Shown: positions 33,924-45,000, counted from the first letter of the stretch. The stretch is 64,000 nt of DNA from Actinoallomurus purpureus (GCF_024055795.1 NZ_JAMXMY010000031.1:34652-98651), one strand, 5' to 3'. Notes: a model not told the origin generated them from the sequence alone. Made by a program: numbers and translations.

Positions 33924-34817
33924 ATGATGCAACGCACTGATATCGCCTTCACAGCGGAGGGCCGCATCACGCTGCGCGGCTGGCTGTTCATTCCGGACGG
34001 TCCCGGCCCGCACCCGGCGGTCACCATGGCTCACGGTTTCGCCGGCGTGAAGGAGCACGGGCTGGAGCGCTTCGCCGAGGCCATTGCCCGGGATGGCTTT
34101 GTGGTCCTCCTTCACGACCACCGCACGTTCGGGGCCAGCGAGGGCCTCCCCCGCCAGGACGTCGATCCCTGGCGGCAGATCGCCGACTGGCGCCGCGCCA
34201 TCTCCTTCCTGGAGAGCCGGCCCGAGGTCGACGCCGACCGGATCGGCCTGTGGGGCACCAGCTACGCCGGCGGCCACGCCATCGTCCTTGGCGCCACCGA
34301 TCGGCGTCTGCGGTGTGTGGTCGCGCAGGTGCCCACGATCAGCGGATACGAGCAGGGCCTGCGTCGCGTCCCGCCGGATGCCGTCGCAAGCCTGGAGCAG
34401 GCGTTCGCGGAGGATGAACGGGCTCAGTTCCGCGGCGAGCCGCCCCGCACGCAGGCGGTCGTCAGCGACGACCCCGCCGTGGCGGCGGCGTACCGGGGCA
34501 AGGACGCGATCGACTTCTACCTCCAGCCGCTGCCCTCAGGCGTCTGGGAGAACCATGTGACCGTACGCTCCACGCGCGCCGCCCGCATGTACGAACCCGG
34601 CGCCTGGATCAGCCGCGTCTCGCCCACCCCGCTGCTGCTCGTGGTCGGCGACCACGACACCATCACCCTCACGGACCTGGCGCTGGCCGCGTTCGAGCGT
34701 GCCCTGGAGCCGAAGAAGCTGGTACTGCTGCCAGGCGACCACTTCGATCCCTATCTATCCGGGTTCCAGGAGTCCAGCGCGGCGGCGCGCGCCTGGTTCC
34801 GCCGCCACCTGCACTAG
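33924..34817 (+). CDS. Alpha/beta hydrolase (dienelactone-hydrolase-like)
   Basis: 297 residues. MAHGFAGVKEHGL forms the oxyanion hole, GTSYAGGH carries the nucleophilic Ser, VVGDHDTI the acid and GDHFDPY the His. The D-x-x-x-D spacing and the insertion YEQGLRRVPPDA match cap domains of the FrsA/DLH-like group with LPSGVWENHVT. No signal peptide. It lies 39 bp after the hydrolase-SnoaL fusion and probably shares its transcript. Confidence 0.83.
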   Translation: MMQRTDIAFTAEGRITLRGWLFIPDGPGPHPAVTMAHGFAGVKEHGLERFAEAIARDGFVVLLHDHRTFGASEGLPRQDVDPWRQIADWRRAISFLESRPEVDADRIGLWGTSYAGGHAIVLGATDRRLRCVVAQVPTISGYEQGLRRVPPDAVASLEQAFAEDERAQFRGEPPRTQAVVSDDPAVAAAYRGKDAIDFYLQPLPSGVWENHVTVRSTRAARMYEPGAWISRVSPTPLLLVVGDHDTITLTDLALAAFERALEPKKLVLLPGDHFDPYLSGFQESSAAARAWFRRHLH

Positions 34818-35005
34818 TCGACCCAAGGGCCCGGGCCTTGTTTCAGCACCGCGAGCGCCGCCGGCCCTCCCGCCGGATAGCGGCGTGCGAAGTCGCCGTC
34901 GATCTGGAAACGGGTCACGAATCCGGCACCCGACGCCGGCACATTCCAATCCCGGGCGGGTTTGGGAACCCGCCGGTCCCGGACGCGTTTGTGCTGGACA
35001 CGGCT

Positions 35006-35992
35006 CTAGGCACCGCCGCTGTGGGAGATGCGGTCGAGCACCTGGGTGAGCGCGTTGGTGGCGAGGTCGCGCAGGGGCGCGTACTCCTCCTCCGGGTACT
35101 GCCGGGGTCCGTTCTCCACCAGGAGGATCAGGTACAGGTACGCCCGGTAGAGGTCGAGGCGGACGCGGGCCGGCGGGGTCAGCGGCAGCGGGGTCACCTC
35201 GCGGTAGCCGGCCACCAGCGGGTCGTCCTCGTGCAGTTCACCGAAGATCGTCGGGGTGACGAACTCCGCCAGCGGGTCGCCCCAGAACGCACGCTCGTGG
35301 TCGATGATGGCCTGAATCCGCGGTGTCGTGGTGAGGTCGAGGAAGACGTTGCCCGGCCAGACGTCGAAGTGCACCAAGTGCGGCGTCACCACCTCGTCCA
35401 GGACGGGTGAGGCGGCGGTGAGCACCGCTCGGAGCTTCTCGACCGGCAGCGGCAACGGTGTCGGGTACCGTTCGACGTCGGCCAGCAGAGCCCCGACCAT
35501 CGCGAGATACGCCTCACGCCACGTGCCACCGGTGATCCCCGCATGCGGGTAGCCGAAGACCTCACCGGTGACGGTGTGCAGCCGTGCGAGATGGCGGCCC
35601 AGCTCTCGGCGAAGCGAATCCTCTCCGTCCGGCTTGACGGTGTTCCACGAGACGCCATCGAGCGCGCCGAGCAACAGGCAGTCCCCGCCGAGCACTGGCT
35701 CGTCGAACACCGCGGCCAGCAGCGGCGGCACCGGCACGCCCGCCGCCGCTGCCAGTCCATAGGCCTCGGCCTCCGTACGCAGCAGGTGGCGCTCGTAGCT
35801 GAGCTGCTCCAGGTCGGGAGGCGGTGAAATTTTGAGCACCACCTCACGGCCGTCGTCGAGGGCGAGCCTCCACACCGCGTTGGCGAACCCGTCCGTCAGC
35901 TCGGTCGACGCGATCACGCCCGCGCCGAGCACCCGCCGCGTCAGCGCGTCCAGCTCGGCTCCGCTCAGGCGCCGTTTGGTTCTGCTCTCCAC
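35006..35992 (-). CDS. APH-family phosphotransferase
   Basis: 328 residues. An aminoglycoside-phosphotransferase-like fold: ATP-binding VVLKISPPPD near residue 60, catalytic loop VHFDVWPGNVFL near 215 (H-x-D-x-x-x-x-N) and metal Asp in IIDHERAFWGDP near 238. Many members are not antibiotic kinases; homoserine-kinase-like or unknown substrates are common. GTG 35992 is chosen as the start of homology; it has only a weak site upstream, and ATG starts farther upstream extend into non-homologous sequence. Confidence 0.78.
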   Translation of the reverse strand: MESRTKRRLSGAELDALTRRVLGAGVIASTELTDGFANAVWRLALDDGREVVLKISPPPDLEQLSYERHLLRTEAEAYGLAAAAGVPVPPLLAAVFDEPVLGGDCLLLGALDGVSWNTVKPDGEDSLRRELGRHLARLHTVTGEVFGYPHAGITGGTWREAYLAMVGALLADVERYPTPLPLPVEKLRAVLTAASPVLDEVVTPHLVHFDVWPGNVFLDLTTTPRIQAIIDHERAFWGDPLAEFVTPTIFGELHEDDPLVAGYREVTPLPLTPPARVRLDLYRAYLYLILLVENGPRQYPEEEYAPLRDLATNALTQVLDRISHSGGA

Positions 35993-36753
35993 GGTCCGGA
36001 TTGTGCGGCCAGGCCACCTGATCGTCCAGGCCGGACGGGAAGGACCACGCGGATTCCCGTCCCGGACGTGTCCCCCCATGGCGGCGCGACACCGGTCACG
36101 GGTGGACCTTGATCCCGGCAAGGAGATCAAGGGCCCTGCCACGACCACGCGGTCGCGTAGGCGGCGATCGCGTCGCGACAAGCTCCCGGCGAGGCACCGA
36201 CCTTCGTGAGCCTCCCGGAAAAATCCGCGAAAAGATCGAGAACCGTTGAACCCTCCGCCGCCGGGCTGCGTACTGCCTCCCAAACGATCTTCGGTCGCCA
36301 ACGGTGACGAAGGAGGAACGGATCAGCTACGGTTCAGACCCGATCGCCTAGACCACGAGGTGTCTTCCGCCAAAGCCGTGGTGATCCGCGGCTCCCTGCA
36401 AAGGTTGTGAAACGTGACAGCCCCCACGTGCACTTTCATGCCCGAAGCTCCTTTCCCGCCCACAGCACCGGCAGCGGTTGCACCTCGCTTGCCGCCGAGC
36501 GATTGCAGCGGGTCGCCGGCCGCGCCGCCGGCCCGCGGAGGCCGGTCCCGCGAATCGACGGCCGACGGCGGCATTCACGGCTGCCTACGAGCCGCCGCCC
36601 GTGCTCTCGGTCATGGGCCACCCGGGACACGGGTTACGACGGACCCATCGCCGACCTCTCCCTGCCGGACATCACCGGACCGGTCCTCGCGTACCCCGGG
36701 AGACGTCCGGAGTGCTTGCGCCGAACGCGAATACGCCCTATCCGAGGAGCGTC
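35993..36753. other. Divergent intergenic region
   Basis: The 761-bp gap between the phosphotransferase and the MFS transporter should hold both promoters. The section 36220-36420 is relatively AT-rich. Short frames on both strands around 36410-36760 have no family motif and probably are not genes. Confidence 0.4.
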
Positions 36754-38241
36754 ATGACCAGTAGGAAACCGTCCGCACTCTGGACGGCCGCCATCTGCGG
36801 GCTCGCGATCTTCATGGTCGCCCTGGACAACCTGATCGTGACGACCGCGCTGCCGACGATCCGGGTCGACCTGCACACCGGGATGGAAGGCCTGCAATGG
36901 ACGACCAACGGCTACACACTGACGTTCGCCGTACTGCTGCTGACCGCCGCGACGGTCGCTGACCGGTACGGCCGCCGGCTGCTGTTCGCCATCGGCCTGG
37001 CGATCTTCACCGCGGCCTCGGCGGCGTGCGCCATGGCGCCGGGAATCGAAGCGCTCGTCGCCGCGCGCTCCGTGCAGGGCGTCGGTGCGGCGATCATGGC
37101 TCCGCTGACCCTGACCCTGATCGCGGCCGCGGTTCCACCCGCGCGGCGCGGCGCGGCCCTGGGGATCTGGGGAGCGATCAGCGGTCTTGGGATCGCTCTC
37201 GGCCCCCTCATCGGCGGCGCGATCATCGAGCATTCCTCGTGGTCCTGGATCTTCTGGATCAATGTTCCCACCGGAGTGCTGCTGCTGGTCTGCGTTCCGT
37301 TTCTCACCGAAAGCCGGAGAGCGACGCCCACACTCGATTTTCCGGGTACCGTGCTCGCGACCGGAGGGCTGTTCGGCATCGTTCTCGGCCTGATCCGGGG
37401 AAACGACGCCGGATGGTCGAGCGCGCAGGTGATCGCCTCACTCATCGGCGGCACCGTGCTCCTGTCGGCGTTCGTGGCCTGGGAACTCCGAGCGTCCGCT
37501 CCCATGTTGCCCATGCGGCTCTTCCGGAATCGCGGGTTCAGCGCGACGAACACGGTGGGGATGCTGATGGGCTTCGGCACGCTCGGCGCCGTCTTCCTGC
37601 TCGCTCAGTTCCTGCAGACGGTCCAGGGGTACTCACCCCTCCAGACCGGCCTGCGCACCCTCGCGTGGACGGGCATGCCGCTCATCGTGTCACCGGTCGC
37701 GGGGGTCATCAGCAACCGTGTCGGGGGCCGGGTCCTGCTGATCACAGGCATGGCGCTGCAGGCTGTGGGCCTGGGCTGGCTCACCGTGGTTCTGACGCCG
37801 ACGGTCGCCTATTCGCGTCTGGTTCCCGGCTTCGTCATCTGCGGTATCGGCATGGGGTTGTTCTTCGCACCGATCGCCAGGCTGGCGCTCGGATTCGTGG
37901 ACCGGGATCTCGAGGGCGTCGCTTCCGGTGCCAACAACGCGTTCCGGCAGCTCGGCACCGTCATGGGGATCGCGGCGCTCGGTGCGATTTTCTCCGCCAT
38001 GGGGGGTTACACGAACGGGCAGGCGTTCGTTGACGGCCTGGTGCCCGCGATGTGGGCCGGCACGGCGGCGGTCGCATTGGCCGTCCCGGCCGCCATCCTC
38101 ATCCCCCGCGCCCGCGCCGTGCAACCGACCGCCGTGCAGCCGTCCGCGGCGGTCCCCGGGCCCACGGCCTCGCCGGAGACCGCGATGGAGGCCGAGGACG
38201 ACGCCCCCCTGCCTTCGCCGACAGGCGCCGACCACCGCTGA
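36754..38241 (+). CDS. DHA2-family MFS transporter
   Basis: 495 residues with 13-14 hydrophobic segments. LDNLIVTTALPTIRVDL in helix 1, DRYGRRLLFAIG in the 2-3 loop, RSVQGVGAAIMAPLTLTLI in helix 4 and GPLIGGAIIEHSSWSWIFWINVP in helices 5-6 are typical of EmrB/QacA-like exporters. The C-terminal tail is Pro/Ala rich. GAGGAG precedes ATG 36754. It lies before an ECF sigma gene, with no visible partner membrane-fusion protein. Confidence 0.9.
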   Translation: MTSRKPSALWTAAICGLAIFMVALDNLIVTTALPTIRVDLHTGMEGLQWTTNGYTLTFAVLLLTAATVADRYGRRLLFAIGLAIFTAASAACAMAPGIEALVAARSVQGVGAAIMAPLTLTLIAAAVPPARRGAALGIWGAISGLGIALGPLIGGAIIEHSSWSWIFWINVPTGVLLLVCVPFLTESRRATPTLDFPGTVLATGGLFGIVLGLIRGNDAGWSSAQVIASLIGGTVLLSAFVAWELRASAPMLPMRLFRNRGFSATNTVGMLMGFGTLGAVFLLAQFLQTVQGYSPLQTGLRTLAWTGMPLIVSPVAGVISNRVGGRVLLITGMALQAVGLGWLTVVLTPTVAYSRLVPGFVICGIGMGLFFAPIARLALGFVDRDLEGVASGANNAFRQLGTVMGIAALGAIFSAMGGYTNGQAFVDGLVPAMWAGTAAVALAVPAAILIPRARAVQPTAVQPSAAVPGPTASPETAMEAEDDAPLPSPTGADHR

Positions 38242-38436
38242 CACCGCCGACAAGTCGGCCGCCCGGAGTACGACGACCCTATCTCGGACTCTTAGATGTC
38301 AGACCTGTTAAACATCGGATAACATCCCGACAAATACCTCAAATCGGCTTGTCCGAAACGTACCTTGTTGGCTAGAAAGAGTACCCACGCCAACCATTCG
38401 TCTCCGCCAGATCAACCACATGGGAAAGGGGGAACG

Positions 38437-39045
38437 TTGCCAGAGCACGATGAGCCGAGTACAACGGCTGTGATAGAACGCTGCATCGCCGGAGAACCGA
38501 ATTCATGGGAAGAGCTGGTCCGTCTGTTCAACCCCCTGGTATGGACGGTCGCCCGCTCGTTCAGCTTGACGCAGGCCGACTGTGAGGACGTATGCCAGCA
38601 CACCTGGACCCAATTGGTCGGCCGACTGGCCACGCTCCATTCACCTGACCGGCTCTCCGCCTGGCTGGTCACGACGGCACGACGGGAGTCCCTCCGGCTG
38701 ACCAAACACGCCCGGCGCAGTATGCTCGTCCCATTTCTGATCGAGGTGGATCCACCCTCCGACCAGGTCGCCACTCCGGAGGAGCTCGCGATCGCCGACG
38801 CCCGGCGGTCGGCACTGCTACGCGGGTTCCGCGAACTCCCATCACGCCAGCAGGCGCTGATGGAACTGCTCTCAAGGGAGCCCCGCCCAAGCTACCAGCA
38901 GATAGGCGAGATGCTCGGGATGCCCGTCGGGACGATCGGTCCCACCCGGCAGCGGATCCTGCGACGGCTGGCCGAATATGTCAGGGATGACGACGGTCGG
39001 AAGGGTCGGGCACAGACTCGAGAGCTCTGCGAACCGCTGCGATAG
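38437..39045 (+). CDS. ECF-type RNA polymerase sigma factor
   Basis: 202 residues from TTG 38437, which follows AAAGGGGG. Sigma region 2 spans about 18-85 (WEELVRLFNPLVWTVARSF, DCEDVCQHTWTQL, LSAWLVTTARRES) and region 4 about 130-185 (LPSRQQALMELL, YQQIGEMLGMPVGTIGPTRQRILRRL). The GTIGPTR helix is typical of one actinobacterial ECF group. No anti-sigma gene is adjacent. Upstream at 38300-38370 the DNA is AT-rich, suggesting its promoter. Confidence 0.88.
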   Translation: MPEHDEPSTTAVIERCIAGEPNSWEELVRLFNPLVWTVARSFSLTQADCEDVCQHTWTQLVGRLATLHSPDRLSAWLVTTARRESLRLTKHARRSMLVPFLIEVDPPSDQVATPEELAIADARRSALLRGFRELPSRQQALMELLSREPRPSYQQIGEMLGMPVGTIGPTRQRILRRLAEYVRDDDGRKGRAQTRELCEPLR

Positions 39046-39280
39046 AAGTGCGCAGCACGCTTTCCGGCATAGGCCCGACCGCGTCGCGGAACTCGTCGGT
39101 GAGATCCATTTCCTGCCCGCATTCCGCTACCTGATCGTGGTGCTCTCCCTGCTCACCGTTATCGATCACACCGTTCGTCGGCATCCCATCCCCTGACCCC
39201 GATTGCAATTTCCGTCCCGCTCACCTGACAGCTCGGACGCCCATCGTTCGAGCATCTCCTCATCTACCCGAGGATGCAAC

Positions 39281-40051
39281 ATGCAGCAAGACCTCCCCCG
39301 TACTGACGTCGTCATTCCCTCCATCGACCGCGGGTGGTGGTCATGGGCCGGGGCACACGGTGGCCGTACTCTGGCTCTTCTCGGAGATCACACCGGTGCC
39401 CACGCGGCCGGTTTCGCACCACGTTCGGTACACGCCTCCTTCCTGACCCCGATCGCCGACGGCGACCTGCACGCCGCCGTGGAATGCGTCCGGAAGGGCC
39501 GTTCGAGCGCCGTCGTGACCGCCAGGCTGACGCACGAGGGGAAGCCCGCGGTTCTCACCACATCGCTGTTCGGCGCGGCCGGTGACGGCCTCACCCACCA
39601 GGGCGTCGGCATGCCCGCGGTGCCGCCGCCCGAGGACTGCGAGGACGCCGCCGACATCCTGACCGCCATGGTGCCTTACGCCCAGCACCTGGGGATGCGG
39701 CCCACCGACAACGTGCTGCTCGACCCGAAGGAGGCTGGGACGGCGCGGATCCGCGTCTGGCTCACGGCGAAGGACCCATCGCCGTCCGCGGTGGCCGATG
39801 CGCTCATCTTCCTCGACGCGATTCCTCCGTCCCTGTGGGCGCTGAACCATGAGTTCATTCCCATCCCCTCTGTTGACGCGGCGTTCCATTTCACCGACGG
39901 GCTCGACCAGATGGACGCCAAGGACTGGTCTCTCGTCGAGGTGGCGACCGAGCGTGTCGGCGCGGGCTGGCTGGTGGAGTCCGGATCGCTCTGGAGCCGG
40001 GACGGGGTCCTGCTGGCGAGCTCCCGGCAGACACGCCGAGTGCTGGGGTGA
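39281..40051 (+). CDS. TesB-like double-hotdog acyl-CoA thioesterase
   Basis: 256 residues from ATG 39281 with GAGGAT upstream. GRTLALLGDHTGAHAAGFAPRSVHASFLTPI, cut here by family position (about 28-58), and the second-half DALIFLDAIPP and AAFHFTDGLD patterns match the TesB-type/3HB double hotdog family. It converges on the PUFA-like synthase operon with 45 bp between stops. A role in releasing acyl products of that synthase is possible but is inference. Confidence 0.8.
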   Translation: MQQDLPRTDVVIPSIDRGWWSWAGAHGGRTLALLGDHTGAHAAGFAPRSVHASFLTPIADGDLHAAVECVRKGRSSAVVTARLTHEGKPAVLTTSLFGAAGDGLTHQGVGMPAVPPPEDCEDAADILTAMVPYAQHLGMRPTDNVLLDPKEAGTARIRVWLTAKDPSPSAVADALIFLDAIPPSLWALNHEFIPIPSVDAAFHFTDGLDQMDAKDWSLVEVATERVGAGWLVESGSLWSRDGVLLASSRQTRRVLG

Positions 40052-40096
40052 GGTTCCGTCGGCCGGCATCGGCCGGTGCCGGCCGACCGGGCTTCG

Positions 40097-40429
40097 TCAG
40101 GCGGGCGCACGCCGCGACCGGGCGGTGAGGAAGCCGGTCGTGACCGAGCCCTTGCGGAATTCGGGATCCTCGACGATCTCACGGTGCAGGGCGATGGTGG
40201 TGGCCAGCCCCGGGCCTTCGACGCGGCACTCGGCCAAGGCTCGGGCCGCCCGGTCGAGCGCGTGCCCGCGGTCGCTGCCCCAGACCACCAGCTTGGCGAT
40301 CAGCGGATCGTACTGCGGGGACACCAGGCTGCCCGGCAGTTGCCCGGCGTCGATCCGTACGCCCGGGCACCGGGCCCACTGCGGCGGGCGCGGGTCGACC
40401 CGAGGGTCCGGCTCGCTGACGATCGTCAT
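40097..40429 (-). CDS. Standalone biotin carboxylase C-terminal domain fragment
   Basis: 110 residues from ATG 40429. The core GVRIDAGQLPGSLVSPQYDPLIAKLVVWG, then ALDRAARALAEC and ATTIALHREIVEDPEFRKG up to TTGFL, is the C-terminal domain of acetyl-CoA/propionyl-CoA carboxylase biotin carboxylase subunits. The ATP-grasp and N-terminal domains are absent, so it cannot carboxylate biotin alone. Its ATG overlaps the TGA of pfaD by four bases and GGAG lies upstream, so it appears to be translated. It may be a remnant of a carboxylase fused to the operon end, or a repurposed structural piece. Confidence 0.7.
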   Translation of the reverse strand: MTIVSEPDPRVDPRPPQWARCPGVRIDAGQLPGSLVSPQYDPLIAKLVVWGSDRGHALDRAARALAECRVEGPGLATTIALHREIVEDPEFRKGSVTTGFLTARSRRAPA

Positions 40430-42009
40430 GATGTCATCTCCAGTGGCATCGGCCGATAGCGCGCGGACCGGGCCGGCAGCTCCACCCCGGCCATGCGCAG
40501 TTGGTTCACGCGTGCACCGAAGGCCGCCCCGCGAAGAAGATGGAGCGCCACGTCGGTGACGGATCTGTTGTCGGGGGCGGCCAGGTAACTGTCCTTGACC
40601 CAGGCGTTGAAACCGCCCATCGCGGGACCGCACCAGATCTGCTGGTCGGTGGCGCGGTCGGGGTCGCCCAGGACCGCCCATCGCGATGACAGCCCGAGGT
40701 ACCACCGGAACACCAGCGCCATCCGCCGCTTGGGTTCGTTCAGCGCGCGCTCGATCTGGGAAGGGTCGCGCTGCTGGAAGAACGCGACAGTCTCGGCCCA
40801 GACGTCCTCGACCGGCCGCCGCAGGACCTGACCCTCCAGCCATTCGCGCTCCGCGGGCGACAGCTCCTCCAGACCGCCGAGCCGCTGATAGAGGTCGTAG
40901 AGCCGCCGTGCGCGCACGGCGAACATCGACCCCCGCTTGACGACCTGGACCTGCGCCCCGTACTCGAACATGTCGGCGGACGGGGCCATGTCGACGTCGG
41001 TCGGGTCGACCGTGGCCAGCAGCCGGCGCGTGCGCTCGGACGTGGCGGCCTCCACGCAGGACTGGTTGACCGAGCCCGTCACGACGTAGTCGGCGCCGAG
41101 CACAAGCGCCGCCAGCACCGCCTCCGGAGTACCGATACCGCCCGCCGCGCCCAGCCGGACCTCGGCGAGCTCGGGCCGTTCGTGGTGCACGGTGTCGCGC
41201 AGGTCGCGGATGATCGGGAACATCGTCATCAACTGCTGCCGGTCGGTATGGCCTCCGGAGTCACCCTCGACGGTGATGTCATCGGCCATCGGCACGCCGC
41301 GGGCGAGCTCGGCCTGCTCACTGCTCACCACGCCCGCGGCGACGAGGTCGGCCAGCATGCTCTCGGGCGGGGGGAGCAGGAAGTGCCGGGCCACCTCAGG
41401 CCGGGAGATCTTCGCGATGACCCGGTTGGTCGCCGACACCCGGCCGGCGCCGTCACGTACCAGCCCCGCCACCCGGTAGCGGACGAGCGCCGGAGTCAGC
41501 CCCAGGAACGCCGACGCCTCCAGGCAGCGCACGCGGTGGGCCAGGCACAGGTCCACCACGGCCTGTTCGTTGGCGGGCTCGTTCGGCGAGTGCAGGAGGT
41601 TGACCGCGTAGCCGAGGCCGCCGAGCTCGGTCTCGAGACGGGCCACGGCCTGCTGGACACGTTCCGGCCGGAGGCCGCCGGCTCCGAAGGAGGACATGAA
41701 GCCCGCCCGGGCGAGCGCGATCACCAGGTCCTCGGACGCGATGCCCGCGGCCATGGCGCCCGCCATGTATGCGTGGCGTACGCCGTGCGCTCGCCGGAAC
41801 GCGTGCGAGCCCAGCGTCTCGGGGAGGACCGGCCCGGCCGCCGCCAGCAGCCGTTCGCCGGGGCCGGGGAGACGCGTGGCGAGCCCGGTCCCGGACGGTC
41901 CGGAGATGACATGGCAGGGCCGGTCGAGCCGGCCGAGCATGGCGTAGATGCCCTCGGGGTCCACGGCGAGCGCGTCCTCCGGCAGGGTCTCCGCAGGGTG
42001 AGTGGTCAT
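40426..42009 (-). CDS. pfaD: PfaD-like trans-acting enoylreductase
   Basis: 527 residues, the usual length for PfaD. The FMN TIM barrel (about 50-400) shows AGAMAAGIASEDLVIALARAGFMSSFGAGGL, residues DITVEGDSGGHTD and GAAGGIGTPEAVLAALVLGADYVVTGSVNQS at the phosphate-binding end (listed by family position). PfaD reduces enoyl intermediates in PUFA synthases and some PKSs. The start ATG 42009 overlaps the stop of the AT-DH-DH gene by four bases, and it is coupled downstream to the biotin carboxylase fragment. Confidence 0.9.
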   Translation of the reverse strand: MTTHPAETLPEDALAVDPEGIYAMLGRLDRPCHVISGPSGTGLATRLPGPGERLLAAAGPVLPETLGSHAFRRAHGVRHAYMAGAMAAGIASEDLVIALARAGFMSSFGAGGLRPERVQQAVARLETELGGLGYAVNLLHSPNEPANEQAVVDLCLAHRVRCLEASAFLGLTPALVRYRVAGLVRDGAGRVSATNRVIAKISRPEVARHFLLPPPESMLADLVAAGVVSSEQAELARGVPMADDITVEGDSGGHTDRQQLMTMFPIIRDLRDTVHHERPELAEVRLGAAGGIGTPEAVLAALVLGADYVVTGSVNQSCVEAATSERTRRLLATVDPTDVDMAPSADMFEYGAQVQVVKRGSMFAVRARRLYDLYQRLGGLEELSPAEREWLEGQVLRRPVEDVWAETVAFFQQRDPSQIERALNEPKRRMALVFRWYLGLSSRWAVLGDPDRATDQQIWCGPAMGGFNAWVKDSYLAAPDNRSVTDVALHLLRGAAFGARVNQLRMAGVELPARSARYRPMPLEMTS

Positions 42010-45000
42010 CGCGCCCGTACCTCCACGGCGATGTCGGTCACTTCGTAGATACGCAGCCCTGGCTTCCAGATGCTGCCGTCGCCCACCACGATCAGCCGGT
42101 CGTCGCGGCGGTCGACCCGCTTGAGATGGACGTCGAGGAGCATCTCTCCGTCGTCCGGCAGGATCTGCCCCCGGTACTTCCAGTCCAGCGGGACGCCGGG
42201 GACGATCCCGAACACGGGCTCCGCCATGGAATCGGTGAGGCCGAGCTCCACGGTCAGGATCTGCAGGCCCTCGTAGAGCGCTTCGACGCCGAGCGAGCCC
42301 GGCATCACCGGGTCTCCGTGGAAGTGGCAGGCGAAATACCAGTCCGCGGGGTCGATCGTCTTGCGACCGCGCAGGTACCCCAGACCGTGCTCGCCCCCGG
42401 CCATCGCGATCTCGGCCTCGTCGATCATCCGTAGATGCGGGATGCGGGGATGCCGCGCGAGGTCGACCTTCCTGACCTCCCCGTCCCAGCCGCCGGGCTC
42501 CTGCCGTTGCGAGTCCAGCCACGGCGGCACGTAGGTGCCGTCGTCCAGACCTCTCTGCGCGGCCATGGCCTCGGCGGTGAAGTACCCGAAGAGCGACTCC
42601 CCTTCGTAGAAGACCTCGCCGTCGACCAGGCTCCGGTACCGGTAGTTCTGCAGGAGCGTGTCCCCGACGCGCTGGTGGCTAAGCAGTTCGGTCTCCTGCC
42701 GGAGCGTGCGACCCCGCAGATCGACCTCGCGCAGGAGCGTCGCACGCCCACCCAGGTTCCGCAGGCACAGGTCCAGCTCGGGCGTCTCGAGACTGCCGCC
42801 CAGCAGGTAGCCGGTCGACACCGCGGCCTGGAGCGAGGTCTCCATGAGCACACAGTTCGAGATATCGGCCTGGGACCGATCCTGGTGGTACCAACCGTCG
42901 GCGGCGAAGTCATACTCCATGACCGAGGACGCCCCGTCGCGGGCCGCCCCACGCTCGCCGCGGACCTCCATGATCCGGTCGACGAACTGGAAATCGCCGT
43001 TGGGCAGCCGGATGGCCTGCCGCCCCTCGTACACCTCGAACTCCGGTCCGAACGCCACCGCCAGATCGCCCTTGGCGAAATGGGCCAGGTGGAGCTCGTT
43101 GAGCAGCGCCGGTTCCCCCTTGGCGTTGCGGCGCCCGAGGAACGACCGGGGCCGCCCACCCGCCTCCGGCCCGACCGGGACGCCTGGCTTCTCCCGTATC
43201 TGGAGCCCGAAGTCGCGGATCACGGTGATCGGCTGGTCTCCGAGGTAGACCGTGACATCGCCGACGAGGGTCGGCCGCGGCAGCAGCGTGATCTCGGTGA
43301 TGTCCGCCTCGAAGCGGATCCGGTCGACGTCCGGTGTGACCTGGCCGCGAAACGTGAGGGACATACGACGCCCCGGAAGGGCCTGGAACTCCGCGTCCGG
43401 GAGGACCAGATGCAGCCCGAGCGACAGCGCGTAGACCTGCAGGACCTGGGTGGCGCCCTCGAGGACCATGAAGCCCGGCATGACCGGATCGCCGGGGAAG
43501 TGGCAGGCGAAGTACCAGTCGTCAGGCCTGATCTCCTTGACCGCCGACACCCTGCCGAGACCGCGGGGCCCGCCCCGGCGGTCGATGCCGGTCACCTCAT
43601 CGATCAGCAGCATGTCCCCCGCGGGGAGCCGCATCGAAGAGTTGCACCCGTCGTCGGTCTGGTCGAAGGCCGGCCCGAAGACCGTGCCCGGCTTGCCCGC
43701 CGCCAAGGCTTCGAGGTCCCCCCTGGTCAACGCCGTCCGCTCGGTTTCGGCGAGCGGCTTGAACCAGGACCTCGTCATCTGCTCCAGCCGCCGCTGGTCG
43801 GCCGTGGTGATGATCACGCCCTGCGGCTCGGCCAGTTCCTCATACGTGAACAGGCCCGCGCACCCGTCCTTCCCCTCGAGGATGAGACGGTCCCCGACGT
43901 AGCAGCGCGCGTCGAAGAAGTACATCAGCTGATCGTCACGCCAGACGAAGCGAGTGATGGTGACCTCGTAACGCATGGTCTCCCCGCCCGCCGGCAGCCT
44001 GTCGTGAAAGACCGCGGTGCCGCCGAGCAACCTGAAAACCCGCCGACCCCGCGCCCGGAAGTCGACGCCGAGGTAGCTGACGAGCAGCAGGCTCGACTGC
44101 CCCGCCTCAAGCAACACGCCGATCGGGACCTTGCCGTCGACCGAGTACCAGGCGTTCTCCGGCACGTCGTACTCGGTCGTTATGGACGACGGCTCGAACT
44201 TGCCGGGTGTGGCCCGCAGCTCCGTCACCCGGGAAATGAACTGGTACGGCGGCGCGGGAATCCTGACCCTGGCCGGCATCTCGTCGATGGCCGCGTACTC
44301 GGGGCCGAAGACGTTGGCGACCTTTCCGGTGGAGAACTCCACCATGTCCGCCTCGGTCCAGATCACCTCGGGACTGGGACTGGGACTGGACGTATCGGAC
44401 TCGGGGGCAGCGTACGCGTTCGCGGGAGGCTGTTGCCGGGGTGGTTCGAGCACCGGCGTCCGGTCCTGCTCAAGGGCGAGCAGGCTGCGCTCGGCGATCG
44501 CCGACTGGAGGCGAAGCGCGGATCGGTGTGCGGCCGCGACGGTCGCGCCCAGCTGTACGAACGGGCCGGCTCCGTCATGAGCTCGCAGGCTCACGCCGTT
44601 CCTCTCCATCGTCTTCTCCTGCGGTGCCCGCTCCCAGGACCCGTTTTCGCCGGCCGCCGGTGCCTCGGCCGCGTGTTCCACGACCACGCTGCCGGGAGCC
44701 GCCGTCGCCAGAAAGGCGACGACCTTGTTGGGGTCGAGATCCATTCCAGCTCCTGCCAGCCCGGCCAGCAGCCTCAGCCAGTTGGTCGCCGCCGGGGTTC
44801 CGCGGCGGTCAGCCGGAAACACCAGGTGCGGACGGTCGCCGAGCGTCTCGCCGATCCAGCGGCCGGCGTCGGTTCCCGGCCCGACGTCGATGAACCACCG
44901 GAAGCCCCGCGCATAAGCGGTCTCGACCAGGTGCCGGAAATCGACCTCATTCCGCAGCATGCCGACGACCCGGCGTACGGTCCCGTGTCTGTCGGCCAGT

